NCBI GenBank assembly: GCA_034429195.1
Contig: DAOUGQ010000004.1
Location: 1-64,000, forward strand
Reading direction: 5' to 3'
Source of the DNA: UBA4782 sp034429195
GTDB lineage: Bacteria > Chloroflexota > Anaerolineae > Anaerolineales > Anaerolineaceae
Length of the DNA stretch: 64,000 nt
Positions 1 through 8,604 of the stretch are shown piece after piece. A program made the position numbers and the translations under genes. Below the pieces are notes generated by a model. It saw nothing but the letters and a program-made list of their open reading frames with translations. It had not been told where the DNA came from and did not search any database. Positions within the stretch are counted from its first letter, which is position 1; each line of letters opens with the position of its first letter.

Positions 1-184
1 TCGAATAATCCCTCGACGGGACTCCCAACCAAATTAAAGAAAAAGATGAGTGCGGGGAGGCTCGAATAATCCCTCGACGGGACTCCCAACCAAATTAAAG
101 AAAAAGATGAGTGCGGGGGAGGCTCGAATAATCCCTCGACGGGACTCCCAACCAAATTAAAGAAAAAGATGAGTGCGGGGAGGC
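1..184 (-). repeat. 61-bp tandem array built from the 3' end of tRNA-Lys
   Basis: Three consecutive copies of a 61-62 bp unit start at 1, 62 and 124 and run directly into the tRNA-Lys gene at 185. The second copy differs only by one extra G in a G run. Read on the minus strand, each unit repeats the last part of the tRNA (variable loop, T arm, 3' acceptor strand ending GCACTCA) plus the T-rich 16-nt spacer that follows the real tRNA. In the copies the T loop is interrupted by 16 nt (TCCCGTCGAGGGATTA) that can itself fold as TCCC/GGGA. The array may continue left of the window. It could be a series of integrase-type duplications, slipped-strand expansion, or an assembly artefact at a contig end. 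Confidence 0.9.
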
Positions 185-241
185 TCGAACTCCCAACCAA
201 TGGCTTAAAAGGCCACTGCTCTTCCATTGAGCTACGCACCC
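170..241 (-). tRNA. tRNA-Lys (anticodon UUU)
   Basis: A full cloverleaf can be drawn on the minus strand. The acceptor stem is GGGTGCG/CGCACTC with one G-U pair, the D stem GCTC/GAGC, and the anticodon stem GTGGC/GCCAT with loop CTTTTAA, giving anticodon TTT. The T arm is GGGAG-TTCGAGC-CTCCC and the discriminator base is A. CCA is not encoded. The gene is 72 nt. It is followed by a T-rich stretch and then by the tandem copies of its own 3' end. Confidence 0.93.
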
Positions 242-360
242 AAGCGAACGGTATTGTAACACGTCCTTTTTTGAGCGTCAACAAAAATTGCACACATTAT
301 TTACTGCAGAAAACCTTCAAGATTCCTGTTTTCCTGAAAACGAAATTCAAAAAATCACCC

Positions 361-391
361 TTGACTCTCCCCCTGGGGGATACTGTATACT
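361..391 (+). promoter_or_regulatory. MerR-type promoter with 19-bp spacer and operator dyad
   Basis: TTGACT (361-366) and TATACT (386-391) are separated by 19 bp. The spacer contains the near-perfect dyad CTCCCCC-T-GGGGGA. Over-long spacers with a central dyad are the hallmark of promoters that MerR-family proteins untwist on effector binding. The site lies about 70 bp upstream of the merR-family start codon, so autoregulation is the simplest reading. Confidence 0.85.
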
Positions 392-462
392 CAGCGAAAA
401 TGATGCATCATTGTCTGGGGACGCCCGGATTATCTTGAGAAACTGAGAGCAGAGAATGCAAA

Positions 463-1311
463 ATGTATAAAATTGGTGAGTTCGCTCGTGCAGGGAATGT
501 AACGGTCAAAACACTTCGGCACTATGCCCGAATTGGGCTCCTTCGCCCAGGGTGGGTGGATCGCTTCACAGGTTATCGTTATTACACCGACGACCAATTG
601 AACTGTCTAAACCGCATTCTTGCATTAAAAGATCTGGGTTTCTCATTGAAACAGGTTAGCCTGCTACTGGACGACGATTTACAAATTGGCAAATTACGTT
701 CTATGTTCGCAATGAAGCAAAATGAATTGACTCAACGTGTGCAGATAGAGCAGCGAAGGCTTGAGCAAGTTGAGGAACGATTGCATCAAATTGAAAAAGA
801 AGAATATGAATTACTTACCAAATCAGAAATAATCAAGGAGAAAAAGATGGAACTTAAGCTTATTACCAAACCAGCATTTACTGTGGTTGGATTGCTCTAT
901 GTGGGAAAAAATCAAAATAACGAAATCTCGGGTACTTGGAATGATTTTAATAAGCGCAGCAATGAATTGATATGCACTGGTGACGCTGCATATGGTATCT
1001 GTCAATGGGTAAATGATGGAGCTGATGGCACATTCGAGTATCTGGCTGGGTTTGAAGTTGATCCAAATGCTCCCATTCCTGCGGGTATGACAGCACGCAC
1101 CGTTCCAGCCAATACCTGGGCAGTTTTTGAACATCGTGGAGCGATAACGACTCTAAAACAGACATACAATCATATTTACCAGGAAGCGATCCCTGCCTCA
1201 AATTATCGTCCCACACGGGATGGATTGGATATGGAAGTATACACTGAAGAATTTACTTACTTTGCACCTGATTCGATCATGTACATTTATGTGCCCGTGA
1301 TTCCACGGTAA
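463..1311 (+). CDS. MerR-family regulator with GyrI-like effector domain
   Basis: A 282-residue transcription regulator. Residues 1-70 form the MerR winged helix-turn-helix (MYKIGEFAR start, then VKTLRHYARIGLL and the GYRYY wing). Residues 75-120 are a charged dimerisation coiled coil. Residues about 130-282 resemble the AraC/GyrI effector-binding fold seen in BmrR-like multidrug sensors, including the final short YVPV strand. The length matches that two-domain class. No metal-binding cysteine pattern is seen, so it probably senses a small organic, cationic or lipophilic ligand. It is preceded by a promoter with a 19-bp spacer and followed by a palindromic hairpin, so it is probably monocistronic and autoregulated. 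No obvious efflux target lies beside it; the flippase downstream is separated by the hairpin. Confidence 0.88.
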   Translation: MYKIGEFARAGNVTVKTLRHYARIGLLRPGWVDRFTGYRYYTDDQLNCLNRILALKDLGFSLKQVSLLLDDDLQIGKLRSMFAMKQNELTQRVQIEQRRLEQVEERLHQIEKEEYELLTKSEIIKEKKMELKLITKPAFTVVGLLYVGKNQNNEISGTWNDFNKRSNELICTGDAAYGICQWVNDGADGTFEYLAGFEVDPNAPIPAGMTARTVPANTWAVFEHRGAITTLKQTYNHIYQEAIPASNYRPTRDGLDMEVYTEEFTYFAPDSIMYIYVPVIPR

Positions 1312-1338
1312 ACTTTGCCCTGCTGATAGAAAATGATA

Positions 1339-1364
1339 CTTCTCCCATTTATAAATGGGAGAAG
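1339..1364 (+). terminator. perfect 26-bp palindrome, likely transcription end
   Basis: CTTCTCCCATTTA and TAAATGGGAGAAG form a perfect palindrome directly after the MerR-family gene, followed by TTCATTT. The U tract is weak, so it may also be an operator. Confidence 0.55.
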
Positions 1365-1379
1365 TTCATTTAAACAAAT

Positions 1380-3044
1380 GTGATTGCAAAGAGATCAATA
1401 AGGGAGAAGAATCCACTTGTTCCCTGTTCTTCAATTTTTTTATCTGCAGATTTTTTGCATGGCAAGTATAATTCTGCTAACTTGCTTTATAGAAAAAGAC
1501 GAGCCTTGAGAGCAACTATCCAGAACATTCTTTCTCACTTTACAACCCTCTGGCGAAAATTCACCCGAGACAGGTTGCTAAAAAACACCAGTATCTATGT
1601 CATCGGTAATATCATCCAGCGGGCTGCGGAATTTTTATTACTTCCTTTATGGGCAGCATTTCTCACCCCTGAAGATTATGGCATTACAGGAACCATGTCT
1701 GCATATGTGGGCGTATTGGTAACATTGCTCAGCCTGGGGTTGCCCAGTTCCATCGCGCGTCATTATTACGATTTTTTGGATGATCCTCTTGAGCAAAAGC
1801 GGTATACAAGCTCAATCCTGGTTTTTCAAGGGTTATTCTCGCTGGCAGTGACAATCATATTATGCCTGGTTGGTAAACCGTTATGGAATCTATTTTCTGA
1901 TGAGACCATTCCGTATTTACCATTCGTTGTTTTCATGCTCTGGATATCTTTCTTTCGCTCGGTAATTCAGACTCCAACAAACCTTTATAGAGCTGAACAA
2001 AAAGCGAAAGAATTTATATACGTCCAGTGGGGTGTTTTCCTTACCACGACAATTTCTGCCATTATCTTTGTTGTGCTGTTAAAACAAGGTGCATATGGAC
2101 AGATGCTCAGCACCTTGATCGCTGCAGGTGTGATGGCGTTTGTTGTGCTGTTCCTGGTGCTGCGGCGATGGTTCGTGCCAAAATTGTGCTGGTCGCATAT
2201 TGTAGAAGGATTGAAATACGGTTTGCCAATCGTGCCACATACCTTATCTGCATGGGCGTTGAGCGCTGCTGACCGCATCGTGTTGCAGCAATTTGTGAGT
2301 TTACATGATATTGGCCTGTATAATTTTTCCCGGCAGATAAGTATGGCTATGCAAGTATTGACCTCAGCCATCAATCAAGCCTGGGCACCGCATTATTATC
2401 AGATGATGGCAAAGGGCCAGAATCCTGATAAGCATCTTGTCAGGGTTGTCTCTTTTTATATCGCTGGTATTGGTGGGCTTTGCCTGGCAGCGAGTCTTTT
2501 CATGCCGGAGTTTTTTAATCTCTTTCTACCAGAAAGCTACCAGCCTGGGGTGATTTATACTGCACCGCTACTGGTGGGTTATTTCTTCCTGGGGATGTAT
2601 TATTTTGCTTCTGCTCCCCTATTTAATTTTAAAAAGACTAACATTATCCCGCTTCTTTCAGGAGGTTCAGCTCTGGTTAATGTACTTTTGAATGTCTGGT
2701 TTGTGCCTACCCATGGAGCGTATGTAGCAGCCTGGAATGCTTTGATCGGATATGCATTATTGATGGTCAGCTCGGCTGTTATTGCCCGGAAATACCAAAA
2801 AATACCCTATCCATATTTTAAGTACATAGTATTTATGCTTTTCCTCATTGGTGGAATATTCATGCCGATGCTCTTCCCGACCTGGAACATTCCCGGGATT
2901 CTGGTCAGGGGAGTAGCCTTACTTGGGTATATGCTTGCTGGATTTATATGGCTGATTCGACCATATCGTAAGAAAAATGGACCTCCACCAGAAATTAAAA
3001 TTGAACCTCCTGATGCAATCACAACAAATATTGAGGAGTTGTAA
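1380..3044 (+). CDS. Wzx/MATE-like polysaccharide flippase
   Basis: An integral membrane protein of about 500-554 residues with roughly 12-14 hydrophobic helices, of the polysaccharide biosynthesis (Wzx/PST) family that moves lipid-linked glycans across the membrane. The first helix is preceded by the family-typical basic stretch RDRLLKNTSIYVIGN, and the helix 1-2 region FLTPEDYGITGTMSAY matches the usual PxDYG signature. The GTG start at 1380 gives an unusual 60-residue leader before that motif and has no clear ribosome-binding site, so translation may start further in. The stop is one base from the next start codon (PIG-L deacetylase), so the two are probably co-translated. That suggests export and tailoring of an envelope glycan. 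Confidence 0.85.
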   Translation: MIAKRSIREKNPLVPCSSIFLSADFLHGKYNSANLLYRKRRALRATIQNILSHFTTLWRKFTRDRLLKNTSIYVIGNIIQRAAEFLLLPLWAAFLTPEDYGITGTMSAYVGVLVTLLSLGLPSSIARHYYDFLDDPLEQKRYTSSILVFQGLFSLAVTIILCLVGKPLWNLFSDETIPYLPFVVFMLWISFFRSVIQTPTNLYRAEQKAKEFIYVQWGVFLTTTISAIIFVVLLKQGAYGQMLSTLIAAGVMAFVVLFLVLRRWFVPKLCWSHIVEGLKYGLPIVPHTLSAWALSAADRIVLQQFVSLHDIGLYNFSRQISMAMQVLTSAINQAWAPHYYQMMAKGQNPDKHLVRVVSFYIAGIGGLCLAASLFMPEFFNLFLPESYQPGVIYTAPLLVGYFFLGMYYFASAPLFNFKKTNIIPLLSGGSALVNVLLNVWFVPTHGAYVAAWNALIGYALLMVSSAVIARKYQKIPYPYFKYIVFMLFLIGGIFMPMLFPTWNIPGILVRGVALLGYMLAGFIWLIRPYRKKNGPPPEIKIEPPDAITTNIEEL

Positions 3045-3045
3045 T

Positions 3046-3783
3046 ATGGCAGAATGGATCTATGTTTCACCACACCTTGATGATGCCATCTTATCTTGTG
3101 GCGGAATGATATGGCAGCAAATCCAATCAGGAGATCAGGTTAAAATATGGACAGTTTGTGCAAAAGAGAATCCATATCCTGATCTTTCTCCCTATGCACA
3201 GGATCTGCATGACCGGTGGGGCACTGGAGACGAAACCGTTGCTATCAGAAGAGGAGAAGATAAAGCAGCCTGCCAGGTTCTGGGTGCCGCTTATTCCCAT
3301 TATTCTTTTTATGATTGTATTTATCGCAGGCGAGCTGATGGCAGTCCTGTGGTCACATGTGATATAGAATTGGTAATCCCACCAGAGGAATGGGAGTTGA
3401 ACGACGCTAAACAGGTGTTACAACCAATGCTGAAGAACCTGACCTCTTCTGTCAACATCGTCAGTCCTTTGACTATGGGCGGGCATCGTGATCACAGGTT
3501 GGTGAGGATGATGTTAGAAGAATATTTCTCACCGCTCTACTATTTCGCAGATTTCCCTTATATTGCCCAATATCAACTTGATATAAAGCAATGGACAGAC
3601 GAAATGAAAGTCGTATATAGTACAACAATCAGTGATAAAGGGTTGCGAGCCTGGCAGGATGCGATTTCATGTTATGCATCGCAGATCAGCTCTTTCTGGA
3701 AAGATGACCAGGACATGCGGGAAAAATTGATTGCATACTGGCTCACTGGTGAAGGTAGTCGTTTATGGGGGAAAGGTAAATAG
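3046..3783 (+). CDS. PIG-L (LmbE) family deacetylase
   Basis: A zinc-dependent N-deacetylase of the LmbE/PIG-L family, 245 residues, which removes acetyl groups from GlcNAc-type amides. The N-terminal zinc site motif PHLDDAILSCGG (residues 9-20) has the expected H-x-D-D. A second His pair, GGHRDHR, lies near residue 146. The start at 3046 was chosen because GAGGAG lies just upstream and it follows the flippase stop after one base. No signal peptide is seen, so it acts in the cytoplasm. Coupling with a flippase suggests it trims a sugar or a lipid-linked glycan precursor. The exact substrate is unknown. Confidence 0.87.
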   Translation: MAEWIYVSPHLDDAILSCGGMIWQQIQSGDQVKIWTVCAKENPYPDLSPYAQDLHDRWGTGDETVAIRRGEDKAACQVLGAAYSHYSFYDCIYRRRADGSPVVTCDIELVIPPEEWELNDAKQVLQPMLKNLTSSVNIVSPLTMGGHRDHRLVRMMLEEYFSPLYYFADFPYIAQYQLDIKQWTDEMKVVYSTTISDKGLRAWQDAISCYASQISSFWKDDQDMREKLIAYWLTGEGSRLWGKGK

Positions 3784-3845
3784 GGTAAAAATCACTTGTG
3801 CTATACTTGCTTTAAAGGTTGTAAAGAACATGTAAGGCTTGAAAC

Positions 3846-3874
3846 TTGCAACTTGAAAACATGTATACTATATT
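3846..3874 (+). promoter_or_regulatory. putative sigma-70-type promoter for the 3904-12045 operon
   Basis: TTGCAA (3846-3851), 17 bp, TATATT (3869-3874). A second overlapping -10-like TATACT lies at 3864-3869. Transcription would start about 22 bp before the TTG start codon, leaving room for the AGGAG ribosome-binding site. Confidence 0.5.
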
Positions 3875-3903
3875 ACTAATGATATTCCTTTCAGGAGACA
3901 CCT

Positions 3904-4671
3904 TTGGGAAGTCTTGATACTATCATCAGCTTCTTTTTATTCTTCGTAGCGGCCGGAATGCTGTTGATTTTTTTGATCACTGGCAAGAAAAAATCTCGGG
4001 GTGGATTACGTTCTTTACCGGCGATTACTCAATTGAAGAAAGCTCTTGGTTCTTCTGTTGAGCAAGGAAAACGCGTTCATGTCACCCTGGGATCAGTAAA
4101 TCTTTTGAATCCGAACAGTGCTGCATCAGTATCTGCATTGAATGCATCAGAAAAGATCTTGCAGCATATTGCATCGGGCGATAAAGCGCCTGTTGTAACC
4201 AGTGGTGATGGGGCTCTTACTATTCTTGCTCAAGATGAGCTTTCAGGAACCTATCGTCAGGCGAACGCCATGAGTCAATTCAATGTCAATCAAGGGCAGA
4301 TGGTGGGGATTTCGCCCTGGACATATGCTGCGGGAACGCTTGCGCCAATCCGTGAAAAAGCCAACTCAACCAATGTTCTTTTAGGTCATTTTGGACCTGA
4401 AGCAGCTTTGATCCTGGATGCAGCAGAGAAGAATGATAGTTTTTATGTTGCAGGCAGTGATGATCTGGTAGGACAGTCAGTCATGTATGCTGCAGCACAA
4501 GAAAGTTTGATCGGCGAGGAAGTATTTGCGGTTGCACCCTATTTTCAACCAGGAGGTGTGCAAAGAGCCGGCTTGAAGGTACAAGATGTGTTGAGGTGGA
4601 TCGTTATTTGCGTGCTTGTTGTCGCAGCCTTTATTCGTCTGGTATTGTCCATTCTGGGGATAAATACTTAA
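3904..4671 (+). CDS. DUF6754-type membrane protein
   Basis: A 255-residue protein with one N-terminal helix (residues about 6-27), a basic patch (GKKKSRGG), a globular middle, and a C-terminal helix (residues about 230-250). The middle region has the look of the DUF6754 family found in Chloroflexota (strings such as VTLGSVNLLNP, SGDGAL, GHFGPEAALI); this is by recognition only. The function is unknown. TTG at 3904 is the start because AGGAG sits 6 bp upstream. It is the first gene of the operon, and its stop overlaps the next start (TAATG), so translation is coupled. The two helices would place the central domain on one face of the membrane. Confidence 0.72.
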   Translation: MGSLDTIISFFLFFVAAGMLLIFLITGKKKSRGGLRSLPAITQLKKALGSSVEQGKRVHVTLGSVNLLNPNSAASVSALNASEKILQHIASGDKAPVVTSGDGALTILAQDELSGTYRQANAMSQFNVNQGQMVGISPWTYAAGTLAPIREKANSTNVLLGHFGPEAALILDAAEKNDSFYVAGSDDLVGQSVMYAAAQESLIGEEVFAVAPYFQPGGVQRAGLKVQDVLRWIVICVLVVAAFIRLVLSILGINT

Positions 4672-5282
4672 TGAAAGCACCGGTAGCTGTAGCTGTAGCG
4701 ATATCAATTGGATTGATTATTCTATCAGGATATTTCTTTCCGATTCCAGTTTTGGAACCCATCCGTATTACACTGCTTGGTTGGGCAGTAAGCCTGATAG
4801 GGGTGGCTACCTTGATCGGGATTGTGTACCTTATAAAAAATCAGTGGCAAAGTATGCGATCAAAAGAGCAGAAGAATTTCTACAGCCCTGTATTGATATT
4901 CGCATTTCTCATCACGCTGGTGGCTGGATTGGTTCTGACACCCGCAAGCTCTGGATTTCAAAAAGTGATCACTTCGATTCAAGTACCGATTGAAACCAGC
5001 CTGCTGGCAGTAGTGTCAGTAGTTCTGGTCATCGCGGGTTTCCGTTTGATCAAGCAGAAAAAAGGATGGATGTCAGTAGTATTTTTAGCAAGTGCGATTC
5101 TTTATCTGCTGATAGGCAGTGGGATCATTTTTACTAATGATGGCATAAACGATGGTCTGGTTGGATTTCTTCATCGCTTACCCATCGCAGGTGGTCGTGG
5201 CATTTTAATCGGTGTGGCTTTAGGTAGTCTGGTTACTGGTTTAAAGATAATTTTCGGGGCTGAACGCCCGTATAGTGGATGA
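4671..5282 (+). CDS. uncharacterised six-helix membrane protein
   Basis: A 203-residue hydrophobic protein. Six transmembrane stretches can be drawn, with a polar basic loop (IKNQWQSMRSKEQK) after helix 2 and a second basic loop (IKQKKGW) after helix 4. No catalytic motif or known family was recognised. The ATG at 4671 shares its A with the TAA of the gene before, and the stop lies against the start of the zinc-ribbon gene, so the first three genes look translationally coupled. The gene at 7942 encodes a membrane protein of the same size and helix number; I see no convincing sequence match, but they could be paired subunits. Confidence 0.75.
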   Translation: MKAPVAVAVAISIGLIILSGYFFPIPVLEPIRITLLGWAVSLIGVATLIGIVYLIKNQWQSMRSKEQKNFYSPVLIFAFLITLVAGLVLTPASSGFQKVITSIQVPIETSLLAVVSVVLVIAGFRLIKQKKGWMSVVFLASAILYLLIGSGIIFTNDGINDGLVGFLHRLPIAGGRGILIGVALGSLVTGLKIIFGAERPYSG

Positions 5283-5286
5283 GTGT

Positions 5287-7917
5287 ATGGATACTATTCG
5301 CTGCCCAATGTGTGGAAAGGAAAATGCTTTTTCATCTGAACGATGCAATTATTGCAACGCTGCATTAAAGCCTTTCAACATATCTGAAACACCTTCCACA
5401 TCAGAGAATGAGAGCGATTGGTTGAGTTCATTACGTTCTGATAGCGGCGGAAACGAAGAAAGCATTCCTTTACCTGAAGACTCCTTTTCTGGTACCAACA
5501 CGCCAGAAGAAGAAGCCCCTGATTGGCTGCTGCGTATCCGGCAACGCATGGAAGCAGAAAATACACATGGTCGAGAAAGAAAGGAAGATCAAGCAGCGCA
5601 AAAACCCGAAGAAAGTGATGCTATCCCTGATTGGTTAAGAGGCCTCTCGGATATTCCGGTAGAAGAAGGTACCCCTCCGCAATCTGAATTTATTTCTGAA
5701 TCTGAGTCAGAAGATGAAACTCCCGAATCCACAGAGGATTGGTTATCGCGACTGCAGGAACCTGCCCAAGAAGAAAAACCGCTTGCGCAAGAGATTCCAG
5801 AAATAGCCGCAGAAGATGCAGAACAAGAAGCTCCGATTCCGGATGAAACGGAAGCAGAAGAATGGCTAAAGAACCTGGCAGCCTGGCAGGCACCTGTCTC
5901 ATATGAAAAGCCTGAACAACCAACACCATTGGCAAGTGAGCATCCTGAGGGGACTTCTGAAGAACACCCCTCCTTCGAAATCTTCCAGCAACCTGAACAT
6001 ATTCGGGAATTTTTCAAGGATGAGCAAAATATCCCTGAACAACCCGAAGAGCACCCTGTAGAGCGGTCAGAAGAACAGCCAGATTGGTTTAAAGCTTTAC
6101 AGCAACAGGTTGGTTCAGTAGAAGAACCAGCAATAACTCCATCAGAAGAACCCGAATTACCATCCTGGTTGCGGGATTTCGACCGAACCATCGAGACTTC
6201 TGCTGTTTCTGGTGAAGCATTAGGTGAGGTTTCTTCCGAGCAGGATAATAGTTTAAAAGCAGAGCCGGCTTTCCTCGAAGAGGAAAATCCTTTACCTTTC
6301 AGTGATGAAAAACATGATGAGGGTATATCTGCGTTCATTCCGGAAAATATAACAACACCAGAGAACAGAGAAGAAAAAGAGACACCCGAGATTGCATTTC
6401 TGGAAGAATCATCTGCTACTAATGAAATTCAAAATATTAAGTTACCTGAAGAAGAATCTTTAGAAAATGTATCAGGTTTACCTGATTGGCTGTCTAGTGT
6501 TATACCCGAAAATGAAGAACAACCTTCTCCAGTTGTTCCTCCTTTTGAAGAAAACATATTACCTGACTGGTTGAACGAAGTACAGGAACCTCCCGAAAGT
6601 GAGAAAGCTCCATTCCCGCAAGTTTTTGATGTATATCAACCGGTAGATAGAAACCCTAAAGTACCTGTATCGCCATTTGAAGAACCCGAGTTGCCTGAAT
6701 GGTTTTCTGAATTACCTCAACATACAGAGACATCATCTGTAAGTGAAGTTCCGGTGCCATCTGAAGAAATTGCGCCTGCGGAATTACCAACCTGGTTGAA
6801 GGCTATGAAGCCTGAGGAGCCCAGGCTCCCTTTATCTGATGCAACTGGTTTTCTGCAGCAATCAGGTCCCTTAGCTGGGTTGCCTGAAATTCTGCCTTCG
6901 GTGGAACAAACTCTCTCTATACGGAAAACTTCGGTACAGGCTGGAAAATTATTAATCTCTGATAAACAACAGAGAAGTGCAGATATTATTGCCGCGTTAT
7001 TGAATAGACTTGGTGAAACGACAACCAGTGCTTCTGCAAAGAAAAAAGCCGGGTTCAATTGGTTAAGATTAATATTTGCTGCCTTGTTAATTCTTGTCAT
7101 TCTGGTATCAATTATCATGACACAGCCTGCTTCTTCTGGTTTTCTACTCATGTCAGAATCTGCAGAAGCAGCCTATACTGCTATTGATAGTCTTGCACCA
7201 GATCAACCCGTTTTGGTAGCATTCGATTTTGAGCCCGGATACAATGGAGAATTATCGAATGCAGGGCGGGGAATTATTCAACATCTGGTGAAGAAAAACA
7301 CAAGGCTTGTTTTTGTGTCTACTTCTGCCACAGGAACGGTTCTGGCAGATACTACCCTTCTGGATGGCTTAAAAGAAATGCCAGAAATGGCAGATCAAAC
7401 GATACGTGATTCGTTCATCGTAAACAGAACGGTCAACCTTGGATATCTGGCGGGTGGAACAGCTTCTTTGCAGGAATTTGCCCAGAATCCAAAATTGGCA
7501 GCGCGATATGGATTGAAAGCCCCCATGGATGGAATACCCACCTGGTCATTACCTGCACTGGCAAATATCCAATCGATTAGTGATTTTGGTATGGTTATCG
7601 TAATTACAGATAGCAGCGAAACAGGCAGGGCCTGGGTGGAACAGGTGGAACCTCGTCTTGGGGCTATCCCTCTTATCATGGCATCTACTTCATTGGCAGC
7701 TCCTATGCTTGAACCGTATTATGAAAGTGCACAAATTAATGGTCTGGTGATGGGATTAACGGATGGTTCTCGCTACCATGTGCGCATGACTTCCAGTCCA
7801 TCCGATGCGAATGTTGAATTGGCATTACAGGCTTCAGCGGGTTTGGTGGCAATCATATTATTTGCAGGTTTTATGATTTTTAGCATCCAAAACTTACGGT
7901 CTGGTCGTAAGGTTTAA
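5287..7917 (+). CDS. zinc-ribbon protein with acidic Trp-motif repeats and an external domain
   Basis: About 876 residues and not assigned to a known family. Residues about 6-27 are a Cx2C...Cx2C zinc ribbon (CPMCG, CNYC). Residues about 40-505 are low-complexity, rich in E, P and S, and carry eleven copies of a short motif, consensus [PSE][DES]-W-[LF]-x-x-[LIVFM] (for example PDWLRGL, PDWLSSV, PTWLKAM). A transmembrane helix follows near residue 592, then a folded domain of about 240 residues (including QPVLVAFDFEPGYNGEL and DFGMVIVITDSSETG) and a final helix near 850. The disordered part should be cytoplasmic and the folded domain external. ATG 5287 is preferred with GGATGAG upstream; GTG 5275 is an alternative. 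It is probably the scaffold of the operon. Confidence 0.72.
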   Translation: MDTIRCPMCGKENAFSSERCNYCNAALKPFNISETPSTSENESDWLSSLRSDSGGNEESIPLPEDSFSGTNTPEEEAPDWLLRIRQRMEAENTHGRERKEDQAAQKPEESDAIPDWLRGLSDIPVEEGTPPQSEFISESESEDETPESTEDWLSRLQEPAQEEKPLAQEIPEIAAEDAEQEAPIPDETEAEEWLKNLAAWQAPVSYEKPEQPTPLASEHPEGTSEEHPSFEIFQQPEHIREFFKDEQNIPEQPEEHPVERSEEQPDWFKALQQQVGSVEEPAITPSEEPELPSWLRDFDRTIETSAVSGEALGEVSSEQDNSLKAEPAFLEEENPLPFSDEKHDEGISAFIPENITTPENREEKETPEIAFLEESSATNEIQNIKLPEEESLENVSGLPDWLSSVIPENEEQPSPVVPPFEENILPDWLNEVQEPPESEKAPFPQVFDVYQPVDRNPKVPVSPFEEPELPEWFSELPQHTETSSVSEVPVPSEEIAPAELPTWLKAMKPEEPRLPLSDATGFLQQSGPLAGLPEILPSVEQTLSIRKTSVQAGKLLISDKQQRSADIIAALLNRLGETTTSASAKKKAGFNWLRLIFAALLILVILVSIIMTQPASSGFLLMSESAEAAYTAIDSLAPDQPVLVAFDFEPGYNGELSNAGRGIIQHLVKKNTRLVFVSTSATGTVLADTTLLDGLKEMPEMADQTIRDSFIVNRTVNLGYLAGGTASLQEFAQNPKLAARYGLKAPMDGIPTWSLPALANIQSISDFGMVIVITDSSETGRAWVEQVEPRLGAIPLIMASTSLAAPMLEPYYESAQINGLVMGLTDGSRYHVRMTSSPSDANVELALQASAGLVAIILFAGFMIFSIQNLRSGRKV

Positions 7918-7941
7918 CAAAAAACGGATAGGATATTCTCT

Positions 7942-8601
7942 GTGGAAATTCTCTGGACAGCGGCTGCGTTTCTTCTCACCTTGATGATCTTAAGTTATCT
8001 CATTGGGGATAATCCTCTTTTCCGCCTTGCAATTCATATCTTCATAGGAGTGACTGCTGGCTATGTGGCAGTGATGGTCATTTATCATGTTTTGTTACCG
8101 CGTATTATCTGGCCGTTACTCTTTGGGTCCTGGAATGAAAAGATACTGGCCCTGATACCGGCGATTCTCAGTATTTTATTGGTCTTCAAGCTTTCACCCC
8201 GTCTACGAAAGCTGGGAAATATACCCATGGCATATATTGTTGGTGCCGGTGCTGCGATCATCATTGGTGGGGCAATTTATGGCACTATCGTTGCTCAAGG
8301 TAGCGCTGCTGTTTCTGCTTTTCAATTTCAAACGGGATCAGGGAATGCTGGCAAACTGTTTGAAGGAATCTTCATCCTGTTGGGCACTGTTTCGACAATC
8401 GCATTCTTCCAATTTGGAACTGGCTCGGGGAAAAATGGCGTAACCAACAGACCTAAATTTATCCAGGGTGTATCGAAAATCGGACAGGTTTTTATCATGA
8501 TAACCCTGGGTGCAGTGTTCGCAGGTGTACTGTTGACAGCACTCAGTGCGCTAATTGACAGGCTGGTTTTTACCATTCAAACTTTTGGAGGTTTGGGATA
8601 G
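7942..8601 (+). CDS. uncharacterised six-helix membrane protein
   Basis: A 219-residue integral membrane protein with six predicted helices. The fifth and sixth are separated by a Gly/Lys-rich loop (GTGSGKNGVTNRPKF). No family or active-site motif was recognised. GTG at 7942 is the start, with GGATAGGA upstream. It ends three bases before the ATPase gene, so the two are probably co-translated. Its position suggests it is a membrane partner of the ATPase, or of the DUF6754 and zinc-ribbon proteins. Confidence 0.72.
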   Translation: MEILWTAAAFLLTLMILSYLIGDNPLFRLAIHIFIGVTAGYVAVMVIYHVLLPRIIWPLLFGSWNEKILALIPAILSILLVFKLSPRLRKLGNIPMAYIVGAGAAIIIGGAIYGTIVAQGSAAVSAFQFQTGSGNAGKLFEGIFILLGTVSTIAFFQFGTGSGKNGVTNRPKFIQGVSKIGQVFIMITLGAVFAGVLLTALSALIDRLVFTIQTFGGLG

Positions 8602-8604
8602 CCG

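Noticed and set aside
1..184. Possible CRISPR array
   Set aside because: The units are direct tandem repeats with no unique spacers, and they match the tRNA-Lys 3' end.
5589..6338. Minus-strand open frame rich in Ser/Cys
   Set aside because: Mirror image of the acidic repeat region of the zinc-ribbon gene; composition is explained by that gene and there is no ribosome-binding site.
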